64,000 bases of DNA from Echinicola strongylocentroti. Lineage in GTDB: Bacteria; Bacteroidota; Bacteroidia; Cytophagales; Cyclobacteriaceae. Location: assembly GCF_003260975.1 (NCBI RefSeq), contig NZ_CP030041.1:682001-746000 (forward strand), given 5' to 3'. Both the position numbers and the translations under genes were made by a program. Numbering within the stretch: the first letter of the stretch is position 1; every line of letters starts with the position of its first letter. The notes beneath the pieces are model-generated. The model did not search any database. It saw only the letters and a program-made list of their open reading frames with translations, and had not been told where the DNA came from. This document shows positions 46,807 to 55,841 of the stretch, piece by piece.

Positions 46807-47754
46807 CTAAAATCCCTTTAATTCAAATTCTATATAGTTAAATGTACTTCTATTGTAGGTAATATTGGTATAAACTACACCATAGTAATACGTGCCATTT
46901 TCCCAGTCCTTACCTTCAGTAATTGGATTTGGCTCCGGAACATTATTGTCTTCAGTAGCACCTACTTCAAGAGGAAGACCATAATTCCAATGGCCGGTAT
47001 CCCTATTGTTTTTCAATGTCATAACTTCTTCGTCACCCGAATGCTCCACTACTTCTGTAACAATAGCTTTAGAAAAATCGATAGCTTCTATCGTCTCAGG
47101 TTTATGGTTATGGCTCTTTTTTATTAGTAAGCTATACATAATTCCATCACCTTTAATCCCCCCTATTTGTATCGCTGACCAGATAGATTCATCTTTCCTA
47201 AAAAAAGCACCATCAGCGTCTCTGAATTCACCATTATTATAAAAATTATTAAAACCTCCGTTACCGTCCACATCAATTTTGTCTATCCCAAACACGCTTA
47301 TATGTGGGTTTACCTCAGGGTAGTCGGAAGCGTCAATTAAATCGATACTGCTAATTTCTTCTAGGCTTGTTCCATTTTGGTCTACAACTGTAATGATAAA
47401 GTTATAGCTACCTTTGGCGGCATCTGTTGGTATGTCAAAATGTTGATGAATTTTAGGGTTTTTCAATCCTTTATATTTATCCCATATCTTTTCAAAAGAC
47501 CAATCGTGAGAATAAGTTTCATCGATTTTTTGCTCCATATTTATTTTAACCATTTCCACTTTATCCCCTGCAATTATTTCTGCGTTAAAATGAAAATCCT
47601 CTCCAATTACTCCAAGCTCATTATTGTGAAGCCCCACCTCTATATTAGACACAGTTGGTAAAGGCAACTCTATTTCAGTGTCATCATGGATACAAGAAGT
47701 AAGATTCAGAATTGGAAATAAGAGTAATACGTGTAGTTTTAAGTTTAATTTCAT
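46807..47754 (-). CDS. DUF4625-like lipoprotein
   Basis: This 315-aa protein has a lipoprotein signal (LHVLLLFPILNLTSC) and two beta-sandwich segments. LPTVSNIEVGLHNNELGVIGEDFHFNAEI and KGSYNFIITVVDQNGTS resemble the DUF4625 repeat of Bacteroidota surface lipoproteins. Function unknown. It is the gene of the first clear cassette: it is followed by the palindrome at 46599-46731. Confidence 0.6.
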   Translation of the reverse strand: MKLNLKLHVLLLFPILNLTSCIHDDTEIELPLPTVSNIEVGLHNNELGVIGEDFHFNAEIIAGDKVEMVKINMEQKIDETYSHDWSFEKIWDKYKGLKNPKIHQHFDIPTDAAKGSYNFIITVVDQNGTSLEEISSIDLIDASDYPEVNPHISVFGIDKIDVDGNGGFNNFYNNGEFRDADGAFFRKDESIWSAIQIGGIKGDGIMYSLLIKKSHNHKPETIEAIDFSKAIVTEVVEHSGDEEVMTLKNNRDTGHWNYGLPLEVGATEDNNVPEPNPITEGKDWENGTYYYGVVYTNITYNRSTFNYIEFELKGF

Positions 47755-47871
47755 TCTGTTTTGTGTTTAAATTAGCTATGCTTTTATATACAAAATAATG
47801 GATGTTAGCTATTAGTTTTTTCACGAACGAATAGTTAACACCTCAATTATGCAATAATGTTGCATTATACT

Positions 47872-47902
47872 AAAAAACCTCCGTTTATAACGGAGGTTTT
47901 TT
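47872..47902. terminator. Bidirectional intrinsic terminator
   Basis: AAAAAACCTCCG (47872-47883) and CGGAGGTTTTTT (47891-47902) form a perfect 12-bp stem with a 7-nt loop and T/A tracts on both sides. It lies between the DUF4625 gene and the degraded intron. Confidence 0.85.
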
Positions 47903-47964
47903 ATTTAATTCATAACACATACACTTTTCATATCCGGGATATTCCCTGCATTTCAAAAGCTTAA

Positions 47965-48445
47965 TGTTGATTACAGCGATGCTGGGACATGCATTCGTCT
48001 CTACATATATGACTGGAAAATAACAATGCACCAAAATCGGTAAATAGGAATACACCATTTTTGGCAACAATAATACACCAATAAGTTTCCCACTGGGGCA
48101 TGCCCCAGTGGGAAACTGCACTAATTTGCTAGTCTACCAAAACTAGCACTTTATGAATGTGTATTTGAAAAAATTTATGGTTTATTTTGAGATCCACCGC
48201 CTTCACCGGGGAGCTTTGGGCCAGTATAGAGGGCGGGAGGAGCGAAAACGCAAAAACCTTATCAGATTGGGGGTAGACCAAGACCAAGCCTATGCTTGAA
48301 GCCGTACCAGAAAAGGAGGGCAGTGGCTCAAAGCCCAATTCTGATCACGACTATCACTTTGTCACGCCTGAGAAGAAAGGGAATGGTGTGTGAGCCTCAA
48401 CCTGAGCCAGTTGGCTCAGGTCGGGCTACTCGACTGTAGAGCGTT
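47965..48445 (+). pseudogene. Degraded group II intron with embedded palindrome
   Basis: GCTGGGACATGCATTCGTC near 47979 matches the LLGHAFV region of the reverse transcriptase in intron 1, and 48208-48443 matches the last part of that intron's ORF and its 3' domains (GAGCTTTGGGCCAGT, AACGCAAAAACC, CAGTGGCTCAAAGCCC, GGCTCAGGTCGGGC). The ribozyme end is CTACTCGAC, and the next exon bases are TGTAGAGCG. Most of the intron is deleted; between the two matches lies foreign DNA with TACACC repeats and a perfect palindrome. Confidence 0.7.
48084..48117. repeat. 34-bp perfect palindrome
   Basis: AGTTTCCCACTGGGGC (48084-48099), then AT, then its exact complement, form a perfect palindrome that could extrude a cruciform. 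To its left are three TACACC/TGCACC-type repeats (about 48028-48080), and ACTAGC/GCTAGT flank its right. It is probably the end of an otherwise lost IS or a MITE. Confidence 0.7.
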
Positions 48446-48448
48446 TTT

Positions 48449-49687
48449 TTATTCCATTTCTTCTATCGGTATTTGATTTTTTGAGTTGCTTATCAAAACT
48501 GCATAATCAATAAAGTCCGTAGTTGGTTTATTTTTCAGGGTTTTTCTATTGCTTTTCTTTAAAAACAATTTGACCTCAATTAAGTCTGTTCCTTTTTTAT
48601 ATGGAGAGTTTTCACCGTTCAGTTTGAACAAGGTAACGTCCGATAGTTTTGTCTTCTTTAGGTTTTTTATGCCTTTAAAATATTCTTTCCAATAATCTCC
48701 AATACCAAAGCCTTTCTCTACCGTGTAAGCTTCGTAATCTCCATTATCATCATAAATTTTATCCCAAAGCACCTCACTTTTAGTCAAGTAGCCCATAACA
48801 GTTATGACATTATTTCTATCGTAAACATTTTGTTCAATAATTCTTGTAAAGAAAGGAGCTGAATTTTCTTCACGTTGCTTTTCTATGTGAAAAAATCCGT
48901 ATTTAAAAAATTGCTTTTTATTTCCTAAAGTAAAGATGTTTTTTAGGTATACATAATTGTCAAAAATTATTTCTTCCCGTCCTTTTTCTGTGTCAAAATT
49001 ATATTTGAAATTTTTTAGAATATGATGGAAACTTATGGTGTCTGAAATCTGAATGGAGTAAACGCTTTTGTTTTCTTCGTAATCGCTTATGAAGTTTTTT
49101 AGAAGTTCTGTAGTTTCTTTATTTCGAGTGCTGAAATTGATTTCTTTGTTATCAAATTTTGTTTGCAGTGCTGTTTTTAGTTTCCAATTTTGAACTTTAT
49201 CAATCAAAAGTAAAATGTGTTTTATAGGAAATTGATATTCAGCAATAGCATCAAAACCAAGAACTTTTATAGGATTTTGGGGATAAGTTTTATTCAGTAG
49301 CCTTAATTTTTTCCAATGTTCAAATGTTTCAACTGTTCCTTCTTGATTAACGATGGTTTGGAATGCCAATGTCAATTCTCTTAGAAGCTCTTCGTTTCCT
49401 GTTTCTAAATATTGTTGAAAGAAAAATGCTTGACTATAACTTGTTTCGGGAATATAGTAGTCAATCAAGCCTTGTTTTTTTAAACTTTTAATTAGCAAAA
49501 TTTCGGCTTCATAAGTTTTGGCACTTCCGTGATAAGCGCCAAATCCCATGATATTAAAATCTTTTTGAGGGAATTCAAATTCTGTCGAGGTTAAATCAAA
49601 TCGATTGTTTTTTAAATATTCTTTTTTTGACTGTCCAAAAGTTAGAATAGATGAAATGCTAAAAAGGAGAATTAAAATTTTGCTCAT
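48449..49687 (-). CDS. Secreted protein, weakly EreA/TIKI-like
   Basis: This 412-aa protein has a signal peptide (ILILLFSISSILTFGQ). MGFGAYHGSAKTYEAEILLIKSLKKQG and YIPETSYSQAFFFQQYL echo the first beta-strand and His/Glu region of the erythromycin-esterase/ChaN superfamily, but the catalytic set is not clear. It is a single-gene cassette: a group II intron remnant abuts its stop codon, and an IS21 element sits 21 bp upstream of its start, separating it from its former leader. Confidence 0.55.
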   Translation of the reverse strand: MSKILILLFSISSILTFGQSKKEYLKNNRFDLTSTEFEFPQKDFNIMGFGAYHGSAKTYEAEILLIKSLKKQGLIDYYIPETSYSQAFFFQQYLETGNEELLRELTLAFQTIVNQEGTVETFEHWKKLRLLNKTYPQNPIKVLGFDAIAEYQFPIKHILLLIDKVQNWKLKTALQTKFDNKEINFSTRNKETTELLKNFISDYEENKSVYSIQISDTISFHHILKNFKYNFDTEKGREEIIFDNYVYLKNIFTLGNKKQFFKYGFFHIEKQREENSAPFFTRIIEQNVYDRNNVITVMGYLTKSEVLWDKIYDDNGDYEAYTVEKGFGIGDYWKEYFKGIKNLKKTKLSDVTLFKLNGENSPYKKGTDLIEVKLFLKKSNRKTLKNKPTTDFIDYAVLISNSKNQIPIEEME

Positions 49688-49707
49688 TATTTTTTTATTT
49701 GGTCTTC

Positions 49708-49714
49708 GTTCTGT
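49708..49714. repeat. Target-site duplication of the IS21 element (left)
   Basis: GTTCTGT directly precedes the left IS end and is repeated at 52365-52371 right after the right end. A 7-bp duplication is within the 4-8 bp range for the IS21 family. Confidence 0.85.
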
Positions 49715-49805
49715 TGGATATTCCGGTCGATGTTGACCCCTGTTCCGGTGATATTGACCCCTCTGCAGAGGCTGTTTTGGTAGTATAGTCAGAAGACTGA
49801 CAATT

Positions 49806-50528
49806 TTACATTTTTTTTCTGAGACTTTCCCCTTTTAACACGATTCTGTAGGAGGCGTGCACCAACCGGTCAAGGATGGCGTCCGCTATGGTCGGTTCAC
49901 CTATTACATCATACCAGCTTGAGACAGGGAGCTGGCTTACAATAACAGTGGATTTTTTACCATGTCTGTCTTCGATAAGTTCCATAAAGTCCATTTGTTG
50001 TTGTTTGTCCAGGTGTGTGAGCCCGAAGTCATCCAGGATAAGCAGGTCTGTTCTGGCCATTTTATCGAAGAACTTGAGCACGGTACCGTCCAACCTTACC
50101 ATCTTGATTTTGAGCATAAGCTTCTGGGTATTGAAGTAGGCGACCTTTTTGCCGTGCACACAGGCCTGATGGCCGAGGGCCGAGGCCAGGTAACTTTTTC
50201 CGCAGCCGGTGGCTCCCGTGATAAGTACCGCATCACCATGTTCCATATATTCCCCGGTCGCCAGTGTTGTCAGGAGCATGTCATCCAGGCCCCTGGTCCT
50301 GTCCAGGGAAAGTTCTTCCAGGGAAGCCCTGTAACGGAAGCCCGCATTGGATTCCAGTCTTTTGAATCTCCTGTTGTCCCGTTCCTGTTCTTCTGCCTGC
50401 AGCATAAGCTCAAGGCCTTCGGTAAGGGAGAGGCTTTGGTTTTTACGGGTCTCCTGTAATGTTGCCCAGGTCTGGCGCATGCCATGGAGCCTGAGTTTGA
50501 TAAGTTGTGTTTCGATCGGGTTGGGCAT
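49806..50528 (-). CDS. istB: IS21 helper ATPase
   Basis: This 240-aa AAA+ protein has Walker A GATGCGKSY (about residues 104-112), Walker B DLLILDDFG and sensor region STVIVSQLPVSSWYD. IstB multimers bind target DNA and stimulate the transposase. It follows istA by 18 bp and is intact. Confidence 0.95.
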   Translation of the reverse strand: MPNPIETQLIKLRLHGMRQTWATLQETRKNQSLSLTEGLELMLQAEEQERDNRRFKRLESNAGFRYRASLEELSLDRTRGLDDMLLTTLATGEYMEHGDAVLITGATGCGKSYLASALGHQACVHGKKVAYFNTQKLMLKIKMVRLDGTVLKFFDKMARTDLLILDDFGLTHLDKQQQMDFMELIEDRHGKKSTVIVSQLPVSSWYDVIGEPTIADAILDRLVHASYRIVLKGESLRKKM

Positions 50529-50546
50529 AGTTGTTTAAAGTTTAAG

Positions 50547-52124
50547 TTATCGTTGTTCGTTGTAATATGTTCTTCCCCTGACGTTGCCGTGTTTGGGAAG
50601 TTCCTTGCCGGAGGCTTCCGTTGTGGCTTCTGTCATATTGTTTTCCAGCATGTTCTTGATAAAGCCATAGCTGTATTGATTGTACTCCATGGCGATATTG
50701 CAGGCCTTGTCCAGCCGCTGTTCATCCACCTTCCTGGCCAGGGCAAGTAAGCCGTCACAGGTCCTGTAGAGTTGCTCAGGGTACCTGTCCTGCTTAAAGA
50801 TCAGGGCAATGTATTTGGCGAAGGTATTGGAGTATTGGGCAGCTTTGTCGCGGTAATACGCCGGACTTCTGTCCCTGTAGTGTTGGTGTTGGGAACACAG
50901 GTGTTCTTTGAGTGTGGAATAAGGCCCTTGCTGGAAGCCCCTGCCGTGTATGGCCACCCGTTCCCCTTTATGGAACACATAGAGCATGCTGCGGGTGTAG
51001 ACCACCTTTACCTTCTGGCCTATCAGGGAATATGGCACGCTGTAATAGTGCTTGTCCCGGGACAGGTAGACGTGGTTGTTCTTGGCTACCGTCAGTTCGG
51101 CATAATGCCTCAGCTCGAAGCGCTCCCCGGGAAGCTTTCCCAATAAGTGCTTCTCATCGGCCAGGAACCTTTCCTCCCTGCAGTAAGGCTTTTGCTGCAT
51201 ACGGGTCTGGTTATGGGCCTTCACCTTTTCGGCAATGGCCCGGTTCAGGCTGTGTATGTCGAAGAATTGGACGTTCCTGAGCTTGGCATATACCCGGGAA
51301 TAGAGCACCTTTACCTGGTTTTCCACCAATGCCTTGTCCTGCGGTTTCCTTGCCCTGGCAGGCACTACGGCCGTGCCGTAATGGTTGGCAAAGTCCTCCA
51401 GGGCCCGGTTGATACCTGGCTCATATTTGTCGGCCTTGTTTACGGCCGCTTTTAGGTTGTCAGGGACGAGCAGCTGTGGCACCCCTCCCAGCTGCTCCAT
51501 ACAACAGCCCAGGACGTGCAGGAAGTCGGGGATGGTCTGGGAGGGCACAGCCATGGCAAAGGCATAGTCCGAATAGGGCAGGCAGGCCACGAACAGTTGG
51601 CACCTGATCTCCTCCCCGGTCTCCCTGTCTATGTAGCAGATGGGCTTGCCCGCAAAGTCTATATACAGCTTCTCTGCCGGTTTATGGTCAAGCACCATGG
51701 AAGGCTTTGCCCTGGCCACCTCCTGCTGGCCAAGGTGATAACAAAACTGGCTCCGGCCATACCCTTCGGGGTAAGATTCCCTGTATTCCTCCCATAGAAG
51801 GGTTTTGGTCACCCCTTTACGCTTGAGTTCTTTTTGATAATAAGGGAGGTTGGCTATAAAGTGCTCGTAACGGGGGTCTTTATAGGACGGATCCCCTGAA
51901 AGGAACAGCTTCTCAACTTCGGGGTCTTCCATGGACAGCAGCTTTTTGGTTGTAAGCCCTGTCTTCCTGTTGTTTTCCAGCAGCTTGTCAAGCTTGAAAA
52001 GATAGCTTTTTACCGTGTTCTTGCTCATGTCCAGCATACGGGCAATGGTTTTGATACCGTTGCCCTGCTGCCGTAAAATAATCATCTGTTTGATCTGACT
52101 CATCGGTTTTGGTTTTCCTGCCAT
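50547..52124 (-). CDS. istA: IS21 transposase
   Basis: This 525-aa DDE transposase has an N-terminal helix-turn-helix (IKTIARMLDMSKNTVKSYLF) and an RNase-H-like core. LYIDFAGKP, LLVPDNLKAAV and DKALVENQVK hold the D-D-E residues. The length is normal for IS21 and there is no stop or frameshift, so the element may be active. Confidence 0.95.
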   Translation of the reverse strand: MAGKPKPMSQIKQMIILRQQGNGIKTIARMLDMSKNTVKSYLFKLDKLLENNRKTGLTTKKLLSMEDPEVEKLFLSGDPSYKDPRYEHFIANLPYYQKELKRKGVTKTLLWEEYRESYPEGYGRSQFCYHLGQQEVARAKPSMVLDHKPAEKLYIDFAGKPICYIDRETGEEIRCQLFVACLPYSDYAFAMAVPSQTIPDFLHVLGCCMEQLGGVPQLLVPDNLKAAVNKADKYEPGINRALEDFANHYGTAVVPARARKPQDKALVENQVKVLYSRVYAKLRNVQFFDIHSLNRAIAEKVKAHNQTRMQQKPYCREERFLADEKHLLGKLPGERFELRHYAELTVAKNNHVYLSRDKHYYSVPYSLIGQKVKVVYTRSMLYVFHKGERVAIHGRGFQQGPYSTLKEHLCSQHQHYRDRSPAYYRDKAAQYSNTFAKYIALIFKQDRYPEQLYRTCDGLLALARKVDEQRLDKACNIAMEYNQYSYGFIKNMLENNMTEATTEASGKELPKHGNVRGRTYYNEQR

Positions 52125-52383
52125 CGGACTATACTTAGCGGTTTTTTAAAATGTCCGCTAAAAAACCAAAACAACTCCATAGAGGGGGCAACTTGCTCCG
52201 GAATCCAGGATCCAAAGGGGTCAGCTTGCTCCGGAATCAGCTCAATATTATTCTTCAGGGGGTCAGCATCCGCCGGAATGGCAGGCGGTTCCGGCACCTA
52301 AAGCCACTTCGGTACTTGAATTATTGCCTGGATCCAAGGGGTCAACTTGCTCCGGAATATCCAGTTCTGTCAAATTGGCTATA

Positions 52384-52560
52384 ACACAGAGCTATCGGCC
52401 ATATGTCCGCAGCTAGTGAATAGCACTAAAGAAGTAAAATCTGCAGAAGCTCACAACGGTTCCATATGACACTGCGTTCTGAAAGTAAAAATCTCCTGCG
52501 AGGAAAAGTTGGTAGAAAGCACTGATACATATGCCCGATCAGCGACTATTAGTAGACGTT
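52384..52560. repeat. attC-like palindromic element
   Basis: GCTATCGGCCATATGT (52391-52406) pairs with ACATATGCCCGATCAGC (52527-52543), with one bulged base and one mismatch. AAC lies at 52384-52386 and a GTT at 52558-52560, though the right edge is less certain. The stop codon of the PD40 gene (52539-52541) lies inside the right arm, as is common in integron cassettes. Confidence 0.55.
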
Positions 52561-53537
52561 TTGTTTTCCTCGATTGCCTTGTTTCTCAGTCTTTCAATAA
52601 ATGATGTTGAGGTATAATAGATATTCCAACTCCCGTTATCAAATGATTCCGACTTAGTTCTGAAAGGAGCAATTGGCTCAGCAGGTTTTGGTTCAAAGTC
52701 ATTAAGCAGCCGGTTACTTGCGAATATGAATAATTTTCCATCTGTTGTCACATAGGGACACTGTTCTCTCGCTTTTGAGTTTATTGGTTCTCCTAAGTTC
52801 ATAGGGGGAGTCCACTGGTTGTCAATGTTAAAGCTTATGTATAGATCAAGGCTCCCAACAGTATTTTCTAAGTTGGTTCCTCTAAAAATCAAATAATCTT
52901 CTTCTGGAGAAATAAAGGGGTCTCCGACGCTTGCATTTAAGTTTATAACATCTGGTAACCTTTCAACTAAGTAGGTTGAGTCAGTTTTGATACCTTTATA
53001 AATGTCTCCGTTAGACCAAGTGTTGAAATAGATATCTCCTTTTTTAGTTAAAGAACTATAATAATCACCAGTTTCGGTTAGAGGAACTAGCTGAGGTTCA
53101 GTCCATAGATCGCTATTTTTTTCTACAAACCATATATTGTTTCTTTCAATATTAGATGTGTCAGAGGTTGGTCTATTTGAAGTAAAGTAGAGTCTTGATC
53201 CATCTGGTGAAAATATTGGATCGACTTCAGAGTATTTACTTGAAAACTCAACAAAACTTGGCTCTGTCCATGTGTTGTCTTCTTTTAGTTTTAAGCTTAC
53301 AATTTGTCCTCGGTTGGGGAGTAGTAAAGTATAATAGAATTCTTTACCATCTGGTGAAAAAGTGCCATTGTATTCATAGAGGCTCGATGAAATTACTCCA
53401 GGAGCAAGTAGTTGAACTGAGTCAGATGGGGCAAGTCCAAAAAATGGATCTGACAAAGTTTCTACCTCATTTTCAGTTCTTGAGACACACCCAGCAATCA
53501 AAAGAGTCAAAGCAAGTTTAGCTATGGAATTAATCAT
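52539..53537 (-). CDS. PD40/TolB-like beta-propeller lipoprotein
   Basis: This protein of about 332 residues has a lipobox (LTLLIAGC; ATG 53537 preferred over GTG 53543). Repeats such as GTFSPDGKEFYYT, DPIFSPDGSRLYFTSNRP and DPFISPEEDYLIFRG are WD40-like PD40 blades. It probably forms a surface or periplasmic propeller for binding. Single-gene cassette; it starts 24 bp from the next palindrome. Confidence 0.8.
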   Translation of the reverse strand: MINSIAKLALTLLIAGCVSRTENEVETLSDPFFGLAPSDSVQLLAPGVISSSLYEYNGTFSPDGKEFYYTLLLPNRGQIVSLKLKEDNTWTEPSFVEFSSKYSEVDPIFSPDGSRLYFTSNRPTSDTSNIERNNIWFVEKNSDLWTEPQLVPLTETGDYYSSLTKKGDIYFNTWSNGDIYKGIKTDSTYLVERLPDVINLNASVGDPFISPEEDYLIFRGTNLENTVGSLDLYISFNIDNQWTPPMNLGEPINSKAREQCPYVTTDGKLFIFASNRLLNDFEPKPAEPIAPFRTKSESFDNGSWNIYYTSTSFIERLRNKAIEENKTSTNSR

Positions 53538-53560
53538 GTTCACGGTTTGGCATGCCTACT

Positions 53561-53619
53561 AACGGTCTGTGTATGGCGTCGTAGCATCCCGTGGGGTGCT
53601 ATGCACTATACACCTTGTT
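53561..53619. repeat. attC-like palindromic element, 59 bp
   Basis: This is the most compact element. AAC (53561-53563) and GTT (53617-53619) bound arms GTGTAT (53569-53574) / ATACAC (53608-53613) and an inner stem TAGCATCCC/GGGGTGCTA with a wobble. The size and the AAC...GTT ends are those of small integron attC sites. It follows the toxin-antitoxin pair. Confidence 0.65.
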
Positions 53620-53631
53620 GCCAGTAGTGCT

Positions 53632-53982
53632 TTATGCTACTTTAAATTCCGATTCGTTCATTTCAACACTAAATCGAACATTTGCTTTTAATGCTCTGAA
53701 TACTTTTAAAATCGTTTCGATAGTTACGTTTTTAGTATTTCTTTCTAATTTAGAGATTTGTGATTTTTGAACTCCAATTAATTCTCCGAGTTGTTCCTGG
53801 GTCAATTTTCTTTCTTTTCGGACAGACTTTATCATATCTCCAAGAACTTCCATTCGCAAGTCAAATTCGTATTTGTCACGTTCTGGTGTTCCAACTTTTC
53901 CAATGTCCTTGTCCTTCATTTGGTCAAGTGTCATCATTTTCATTTTTTTATTTTTCGTTGCCATAATTTTAAGTTTATTCAT
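53632..53982 (-). CDS. HigA-type XRE antitoxin
   Basis: This protein of about 116 residues has a C-terminal XRE helix-turn-helix (RKERKLTQEQLGELIGVQKSQISKLER) after a Lys/Met-rich N-terminus. ATG 53982 overlaps the end of the toxin gene; ATG 53964 is an alternative. It should bind and neutralise the toxin and repress the operon. The toxin-first order is the HigBA type. Confidence 0.82.
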   Translation of the reverse strand: MNKLKIMATKNKKMKMMTLDQMKDKDIGKVGTPERDKYEFDLRMEVLGDMIKSVRKERKLTQEQLGELIGVQKSQISKLERNTKNVTIETILKVFRALKANVRFSVEMNESEFKVA

Positions 53983-54307
53983 CAAAATATTCAGCTCTAA
54001 TTTTCAATGCTTTCTCAATTTCTACTTTTGGAACTTTACTTACTTTTTTTATCATTCCGTGTGTCGATAACACAAGTGTTTCGGTTTTATCAGTTTTGTC
54101 CCAAAACGCAAAGAGTCTGTATTGAATTCCTTGATAAAGTGTTCTAAATTCCCAAATATCATCTGTCAGTTTTTTAAACAGTTTTGGGTCATTTTCGAGT
54201 TTAGCTTTATCCAAATTATAGTAGATTTTCTTTTTGGCTTTTAAATCTAATTTTGACATAAATTCAATAGCTTGTTCAAGAAAAATTACTTCAAATTTTG
54301 GTTTCAT
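53975..54307 (-). CDS. HigB/Gp49-like RelE-superfamily toxin
   Basis: This 110-aa protein has the RelE-fold pattern: EFMSKLDLKAKKKIYYNLDKA, WEFRTLYQGIQYRLFAFWD, and TLVLSTHGMIKKVSKVP. These fit the Gp49-like HigB mRNA interferases. It overlaps the antitoxin gene by 8-11 bp. A toxin-antitoxin pair in a cassette would stabilise the array, as known in chromosomal integrons. Confidence 0.85.
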   Translation of the reverse strand: MKPKFEVIFLEQAIEFMSKLDLKAKKKIYYNLDKAKLENDPKLFKKLTDDIWEFRTLYQGIQYRLFAFWDKTDKTETLVLSTHGMIKKVSKVPKVEIEKALKIRAEYFDE

Positions 54308-54395
54308 TCAGTTCTTTTGTCGTTTTATTTTAACAAAGATAACAAAAAAGTTGAATTATATGGAAACTTTTGGTGATTTTGTCCGCATTGCGCAC

Positions 54396-54520
54396 AACGG
54401 TCTCGTATAACCGTCAGTTACGGGTTAAAGTTAAACAATCTTTCGGCAGAGACCGACGGTAGCAATTCCGAGTGGATTCGGACGTAGTCGAATCCGCCGT
54501 AATTGCGGTTATACATTGTT
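54396..54520. repeat. attC-like palindromic element, family A (copy 2)
   Basis: AAC (54396-54398) and GTT (54518-54520) bound arms CGTATAACCG (54404-54413) / CGGTTATAC (54506-54514). The inner hairpin GTGGATTCG/CGAATCCGC (54472-54480 / 54489-54497) has a bulged A on its left arm. It shares its arms, inner hairpin and order with the element at 46599-46731, 8 kb away. Confidence 0.7.
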
Positions 54521-54538
54521 GTACAACGTATTTTATTT

Positions 54539-55135
54539 TCAGAAAGAACTTACCTTTATCGGAATACCTAATCTTTCATAAAGTCCTTTATATGTTTTTA
54601 TTTTAATCAAATTAGATTCAATAGTAAGGTCTTTGGTTTTGAGTTGTATTTTCATTTCAACTTCCAAATCGCCTTCAGAATGACTTATAGTGTTAGAATG
54701 AAATAAAATGTATTGATTTGGTGCTAATTCCATTGTCCAGTAACTGTTTCCACAAGATGAACCAAAAGTCGTATGAAGTGTTTCCCATTTTTTATCTTTT
54801 TCAACTTTTGTTTCTAAATTTCCGATAGTTGCATCTATTCTCGGAATTTTGATTGTATCATTTGTGAAGTTGAATAAATAAACTTCCATATAAATTCCTT
54901 TATTTTCCGCGACGATTTGATAATCTTTCGAGATATGCATAAAAACACCTTCTTTAGTTTCAAGGCTTTTTACTAATTCAGAGCTATAATCGATTGATTC
55001 AGTTTTTTTAAACCAACCGTTTATATCTCTCCAAATAAAGTCCATTTCGAAATTCATTTTTTTATTCGAAGTTTCTTGAGCATTTAAAGAAATTCCAATT
55101 CCAATGAATAATATTGTTAATAGTATGTTTTTCAT
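54539..55135 (-). CDS. Secreted hypothetical protein
   Basis: This 198-aa protein has a signal peptide (MKNILLTILFIGIGISLNAQ) and a beta-rich body with YLFNFTNDTIKIPRIDATIG and SSCGNSYWTMELAPNQYILFHS. I do not recognise a family. It starts only 10 bp from the next palindrome, leaving no room for an ordinary promoter. Confidence 0.65.
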   Translation of the reverse strand: MKNILLTILFIGIGISLNAQETSNKKMNFEMDFIWRDINGWFKKTESIDYSSELVKSLETKEGVFMHISKDYQIVAENKGIYMEVYLFNFTNDTIKIPRIDATIGNLETKVEKDKKWETLHTTFGSSCGNSYWTMELAPNQYILFHSNTISHSEGDLEVEMKIQLKTKDLTIESNLIKIKTYKGLYERLGIPIKVSSF

Positions 55136-55144
55136 ATGTTGTAC

Positions 55145-55267
55145 AACGTCTCGGCTAAACGTAGTGGCGGATTTAAGACCACCAACTTTTCAATTTAGAC
55201 CAAAAGCTTGTTTTATTATTACTGGTTTCAATTACCGACTCACCCGCCATTACTTTTGAGCCATTGT
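55145..55267. repeat. attC-like palindromic element split by intron 1
   Basis: AAC (55145-55147) starts the element. CGGCT (55152-55156) and GTAGTGGCGG (55161-55170) pair with GAGCC (55258-55262) and CCGCCATTAC (55244-55253), with one mismatch. The right-hand GTT is cut after GT by the intron; the rest (T at 57258) resumes after it, giving ATTGT|TGTAAGG. Confidence 0.65.
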
Positions 55268-55841
55268 GTGTGCCTTGAATGGTGAATATAGGTCAAAAAG
55301 TTGACCGTTCCAACGGGTGAAAGTCCCTTAAGCGCGGGAGTCGTTACCCGAAGCCAAGCAAGTGGCAAGGTGGTTTGGAGTAATCCATGCACTGAAGTAA
55401 GCCAGACTGCGGTGTCTGAACTGACGAACAGAGCCTGTCCCGGCTAAACGGGAAACCACATACCGAGGCTATGAGGTCGGATGAGGCAACACATCATGCC
55501 AAAGTCCAAAGCCCTGAAAAGGGACCGTACCAAAACAGTAGATGTGGCAGGGTTAGGCACAAGGATATTCACCTTACCGAGGGAGGTCTCTAGACGTCTG
55601 GAACGTCCAAGAGAAGTCAGCCGAGGTCATAGTAGCTGGAGGAACGAGCAGGGATTGCCAAAACCATACCCCTGAAGGACTCACAGAACAGCGAAGGACT
55701 GAACATTGGATTACGTCCAAATTCGATAGGGAGCAACATTTGGGGCAGCCCTATCTTAAGCAGGACCGAGCGTGAAGAAATGATCCCATAGGATCATTTT
55801 AGCAAGGGGCCGGAATGCAGGGGAGGTTAACAGATTAAATT

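Larger units (their letters stand above)
49715..52364 (-). mobile_element. IS21-family insertion sequence, complete
   Basis: A 2,650-bp element bounded by TGGATATTCCGG (49715-49726) and its inverse CCGGAATATCCA (52353-52364), with a GTTCTGT duplication on each side. Subterminal repeats of the same unit (GTTGACCCC/GGGGTCAACTTGCTCCGGA) occur twice at the left and four times at the right, a known trait of IS21. It encodes istA and istB on the minus strand, both intact. It inserted into the short leader between the EreA-like gene and the palindrome at 52384. Confidence 0.93.

Noticed and set aside
47885..48121. 78-aa minus-strand ORF
   Set aside because: It runs across the terminator, the intron relic and the perfect palindrome, so it is a chance frame.
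48129..48338. Minus-strand 69-aa ORF, with a similar one at 56828-57052
   Set aside because: Both are antisense frames of the group II intron reverse transcriptase end; their likeness only reflects intron homology.
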